Below are positions 5,337 through 6,886 of a DNA stretch of 6,886 nt, piece by piece. A program made the translations under genes and the position numbers. Positions within the stretch are counted from its first letter, which is position 1. Every line of letters starts with the position of its first letter. The DNA is from Desulfocapsa sp. GTDB lineage: Bacteria > Desulfobacterota > Desulfobulbia > Desulfobulbales > Desulfocapsaceae. The notes under the pieces were generated by a model that made no database searches, was not told the DNA's origin, and was given only the letters and a program-made list of their open reading frames with translations. The stretch covers positions 1-6,886 of the forward strand of contig DYDK01000091.1 in the NCBI GenBank assembly GCA_020717935.1, given 5' to 3'.

Positions 5337-5777
5337 TATTGAGACATACACGGTCGTAACTGTTCGCGATACAAGGTGAAGAACGCGGACTGGATGGCAT
5401 CCCTGATCTGATAAAAGCTGTGAATGATATGCTCGGAAGTTCCCTGTTCTTGGGAGGGATCGGCAAAACCATAATGGAGTAGGGGCGTTACTGTCCCGTC
5501 AAAGACGGGACAGTATTCATGGGCCCCTCCGCAGACGGTAATGACACAATCCCAGTCCTCATGGAGATAGCGGTTGATGTGGGTCGGGCGATGATGACGG
5601 ATGTCAATGCCCTTCTCATTCATTATCGCAATGTCCAGTTTGTTCATCGTTTTTGCTGGTTGCCTGCCCGCTGAAAAGACCTGAAGCCGAGGGGCGCAAA
5701 GGATTGGAGAAAACCATGGGCCATCTGGCTGCGGCAACTGTTACCGGTGCAGAGAATAAACCTATTCGTATCTTCAT
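5336..5777 (-). pseudogene. arsC: Thioredoxin-type arsenate reductase (LMW-PTP fold), disrupted by two 1-base deletions
   Basis: The intact protein is recoverable only by combining three frames. The first is 'MKIRIGLF' from ATG 5777 (ribosome binding site GGGGAG, 6 bases upstream). The second is 'LCTGNSCRSQMAHGF...' after a shift at 5754. The third is 'LQVFSAGRQPAK...' after a shift at 5686. Both shifts are explained by one missing C where CC is expected. The composite (~147 residues) matches the ArsC of Bacillus/Staphylococcus type. It has the phosphatase-like loop CTGNSCR with the nucleophilic Cys, and 'VTVCGGAHEYCP' holding the two relay cysteines (C82 and C89 in B. subtilis). It also has 'YGFADPSQEQGT' with the Asp-Pro motif. 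That set of cysteines points to thioredoxin-dependent arsenate reduction rather than tyrosine phosphatase activity. All catalytic residues survive, so recent decay or sequencing/assembly error is likely. It overlaps bioD by one base. Confidence 0.85.
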
Positions 5778-5796
5778 GGAAAGCTCCCCAAGGGGA

Positions 5797-6615
5797 TCAG
5801 TCAGGTTGCCTCCGGGCACCCTCGGCACTGACCCCTTGTTTGCCGTAATTACTGGCCCCGCACTCATTTTTTCCCAGATCCATCACATCGGCCTCGTCGT
5901 CGCTCACTTCGAGGAAACCGATATTGACCTTACGGATTTCGGCATAGACAGCGGGCTGCGGGCGCATGTTTTCCTCAATGAAATCGGCGAATTTTTTTTC
6001 ATTCGCCAGGCGGAAGGCAACGACATGCTTTCGTAATACCCCTAATTGCTCCATGAAGATATTGCTTGTATGGGCCTCTTCCCAGGAGGTGTAGTGGCCG
6101 GGGAGGATGTGGATATGATCGGGCAATTCCCGTAGTCGGAGCATGAGGGTCAGGTACAGCTCTCGGGCCCATTCCGCCCAGCGGCCACCCAGGTCAGGAC
6201 GGCCAGCGGTGCTGATAAAAACCGTGTCACCGCTGAGGAGATATTTGTTGTCTATGAGATAACAGGTACTTCCCATGGTGTGACCGGGAGTATGAATGGC
6301 CTGTACTTCCGGCCCTTTTTTTGTAAAGTTACAGATGTCCCCATCGGCGATGGGCTTGTACGCAAATGAGGCGCCGGTAAAATCGAGGGTATTGGCATGC
6401 ATGGTGCATCCATGTTCTTTTGCCAATCGGGGGCTGCCGGAGATATAATCGGCCTGACGGTGGGTCTCAAAGGTGTGGATAATCGTGCATCCATGCTGCC
6501 GGGCGAATGTTATGTATGATTCAATATTCCGGGAAGGGTCAAAGACCATGGCCTCGTTTTTCGAGAGTTCAGACCTCGTAAACAACATGCCAAAAGCGTC
6601 ATTTTTTTTGGACAT
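5797..6615 (-). CDS. Metallo-beta-lactamase-fold hydrolase with variant metal motif
   Basis: A 272-residue MBL-fold protein of the glyoxalase II/persulfide dioxygenase-like branch. The usual HxHxDH motif reads His52-Arg-Gln-Ala-Asp56-Tyr57 ('THRQADYISG'). Thus the second and last histidines of the first metal site are replaced. The later motifs are normal: 'HTPGHTMGS' (108-116), 'LLSGDTVF' with Asp130, 'GRPDLGG' (138-144) and 'LPGHYTSW' with His174. To my recollection an HRxEDY-type subgroup exists, probably with one metal; substrate is unknown, with thioesters or persulfides plausible from the fold. The ATG at 6615 has only a weak purine run (GAAGAG) upstream. Its start overlaps the end of the upstream frame by 17 bases, and the arsC-like gene starts 19 bases after its stop, so it probably shares a transcript with arsC and bioD. 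Confidence 0.88.
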   Translation of the reverse strand: MSKKNDAFGMLFTRSELSKNEAMVFDPSRNIESYITFARQHGCTIIHTFETHRQADYISGSPRLAKEHGCTMHANTLDFTGASFAYKPIADGDICNFTKKGPEVQAIHTPGHTMGSTCYLIDNKYLLSGDTVFISTAGRPDLGGRWAEWARELYLTLMLRLRELPDHIHILPGHYTSWEEAHTSNIFMEQLGVLRKHVVAFRLANEKKFADFIEENMRPQPAVYAEIRKVNIGFLEVSDDEADVMDLGKNECGASNYGKQGVSAEGARRQPD

Positions 6616-6886
6616 TTGTTATTGGCTCTTCGCCGACCTCAACGACTAGCCATTTTCCGGCTGGAGTGCGTGCTCCGAGATTTGTCAATTTGCGACAAAG
6701 CAGCTCTTGTGCACATCTGCGCCTTGGTTGTTGCAGCGGCTCAAGTCGTACCGTAACTTCAGTCTTGGTTGACTTGATCCAGCCATGACAATTTGTGATT
6801 GCATAAAACAGATCCACCAGCTCATTTTCCTCAACACAATGCGGGCGGAGCCAGTCCACCATCTGCTTTCGGGCATTCCAGACAGA
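6599..6886 (-). CDS. C-terminal part of an unknown protein, possibly transposase-derived; cut by right edge
   Basis: The minus-strand frame is open to the right edge ('SVWNARKQMVDWLRPHC...') and ends at TGA 6601-6599, so about 95 C-terminal residues are present. 'EVTVRLEPLQQPRRR', followed by 'LCRKLTNLGARTP', resembles the tails of some putative transposases, where a short domain follows the DDE core. I have no catalytic residues in view and rest this on general resemblance only. It overlaps the MBL gene start by 17 bases, so the end of the frame may have changed after insertion. The Met at 6862 is internal and should not be taken as the start. Confidence 0.4.
   Translation of the reverse strand, partial: SVWNARKQMVDWLRPHCVEENELVDLFYAITNCHGWIKSTKTEVTVRLEPLQQPRRRCAQELLCRKLTNLGARTPAGKWLVVEVGEEPITNVQKK

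Noticed and set aside
5674..5777. Programmed -1 frameshifting in the arsC-like gene
   Set aside because: Two shifts would be needed, and neither site has a slippery heptamer or an evident stimulatory hairpin; single-base deletions are simpler.

Overview
The window looks like a piece of a Gram-negative, probably anaerobic, bacterial chromosome at the edge of an accessory region. Several things point towards a deltaproteobacterium (Desulfobacterota): the mix of genes, a probable selenoprotein and a chromosomal-integron-like attC site. That placement is an inference from gene content, not a measured one.

Left part (1-1236), accessory DNA. The 3' end of a TonB-C-like reading frame runs in from the left edge. 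It is followed 5 bases after its stop by a well-formed attC recombination site (351-413), so it is probably an integron gene cassette. Next comes a stretch with no clear gene, then the C-terminal remnant of an IS630-type transposase on the minus strand (689-913), then a leader region. That leader has a near-consensus promoter (1102-1130), a seven-residue mini-ORF and a perfect rho-independent hairpin (1227-1258), all ahead of typA.

Middle (1316-3316), plus strand. typA/bipA encodes a complete 600-residue ribosome-associated GTPase. It is followed 36 bases later by a tiny membrane-protein gene with a strong ribosome binding site. This small gene has one in-frame TGA. The TGA completes a Cys-Leu-Pro-X (CxxU) motif, is followed at the right distance by a SECIS-like hairpin with an AGGU loop, and the frame continues into a second hydrophobic segment. 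I read it as a previously undescribed 53-residue selenoprotein; this is the most interesting signal in the window.

Right part (3313-6886), minus strand. From right to left: the C-terminal end of a protein resembling transposase tails (edge), a metallo-beta-lactamase-fold hydrolase, a thioredoxin-type arsenate reductase gene broken by two single-base deletions, bioD (dethiobiotin synthetase), a cysteine-rich 79-residue protein of unknown function, a CYTH-domain triphosphatase and a NUDIX hydrolase. Spacing is tight. bioD starts inside the stop codon of the arsC-like gene, and the CYTH gene starts next to the stop of the Cys-rich gene, so much of this strand is probably co-transcribed. The NUDIX gene meets the candidate selenoprotein gene tail to tail with a 4-base overlap.

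The genes do not form one pathway. They are housekeeping and nucleotide/phosphate-chemistry genes beside an integron/transposon scar.
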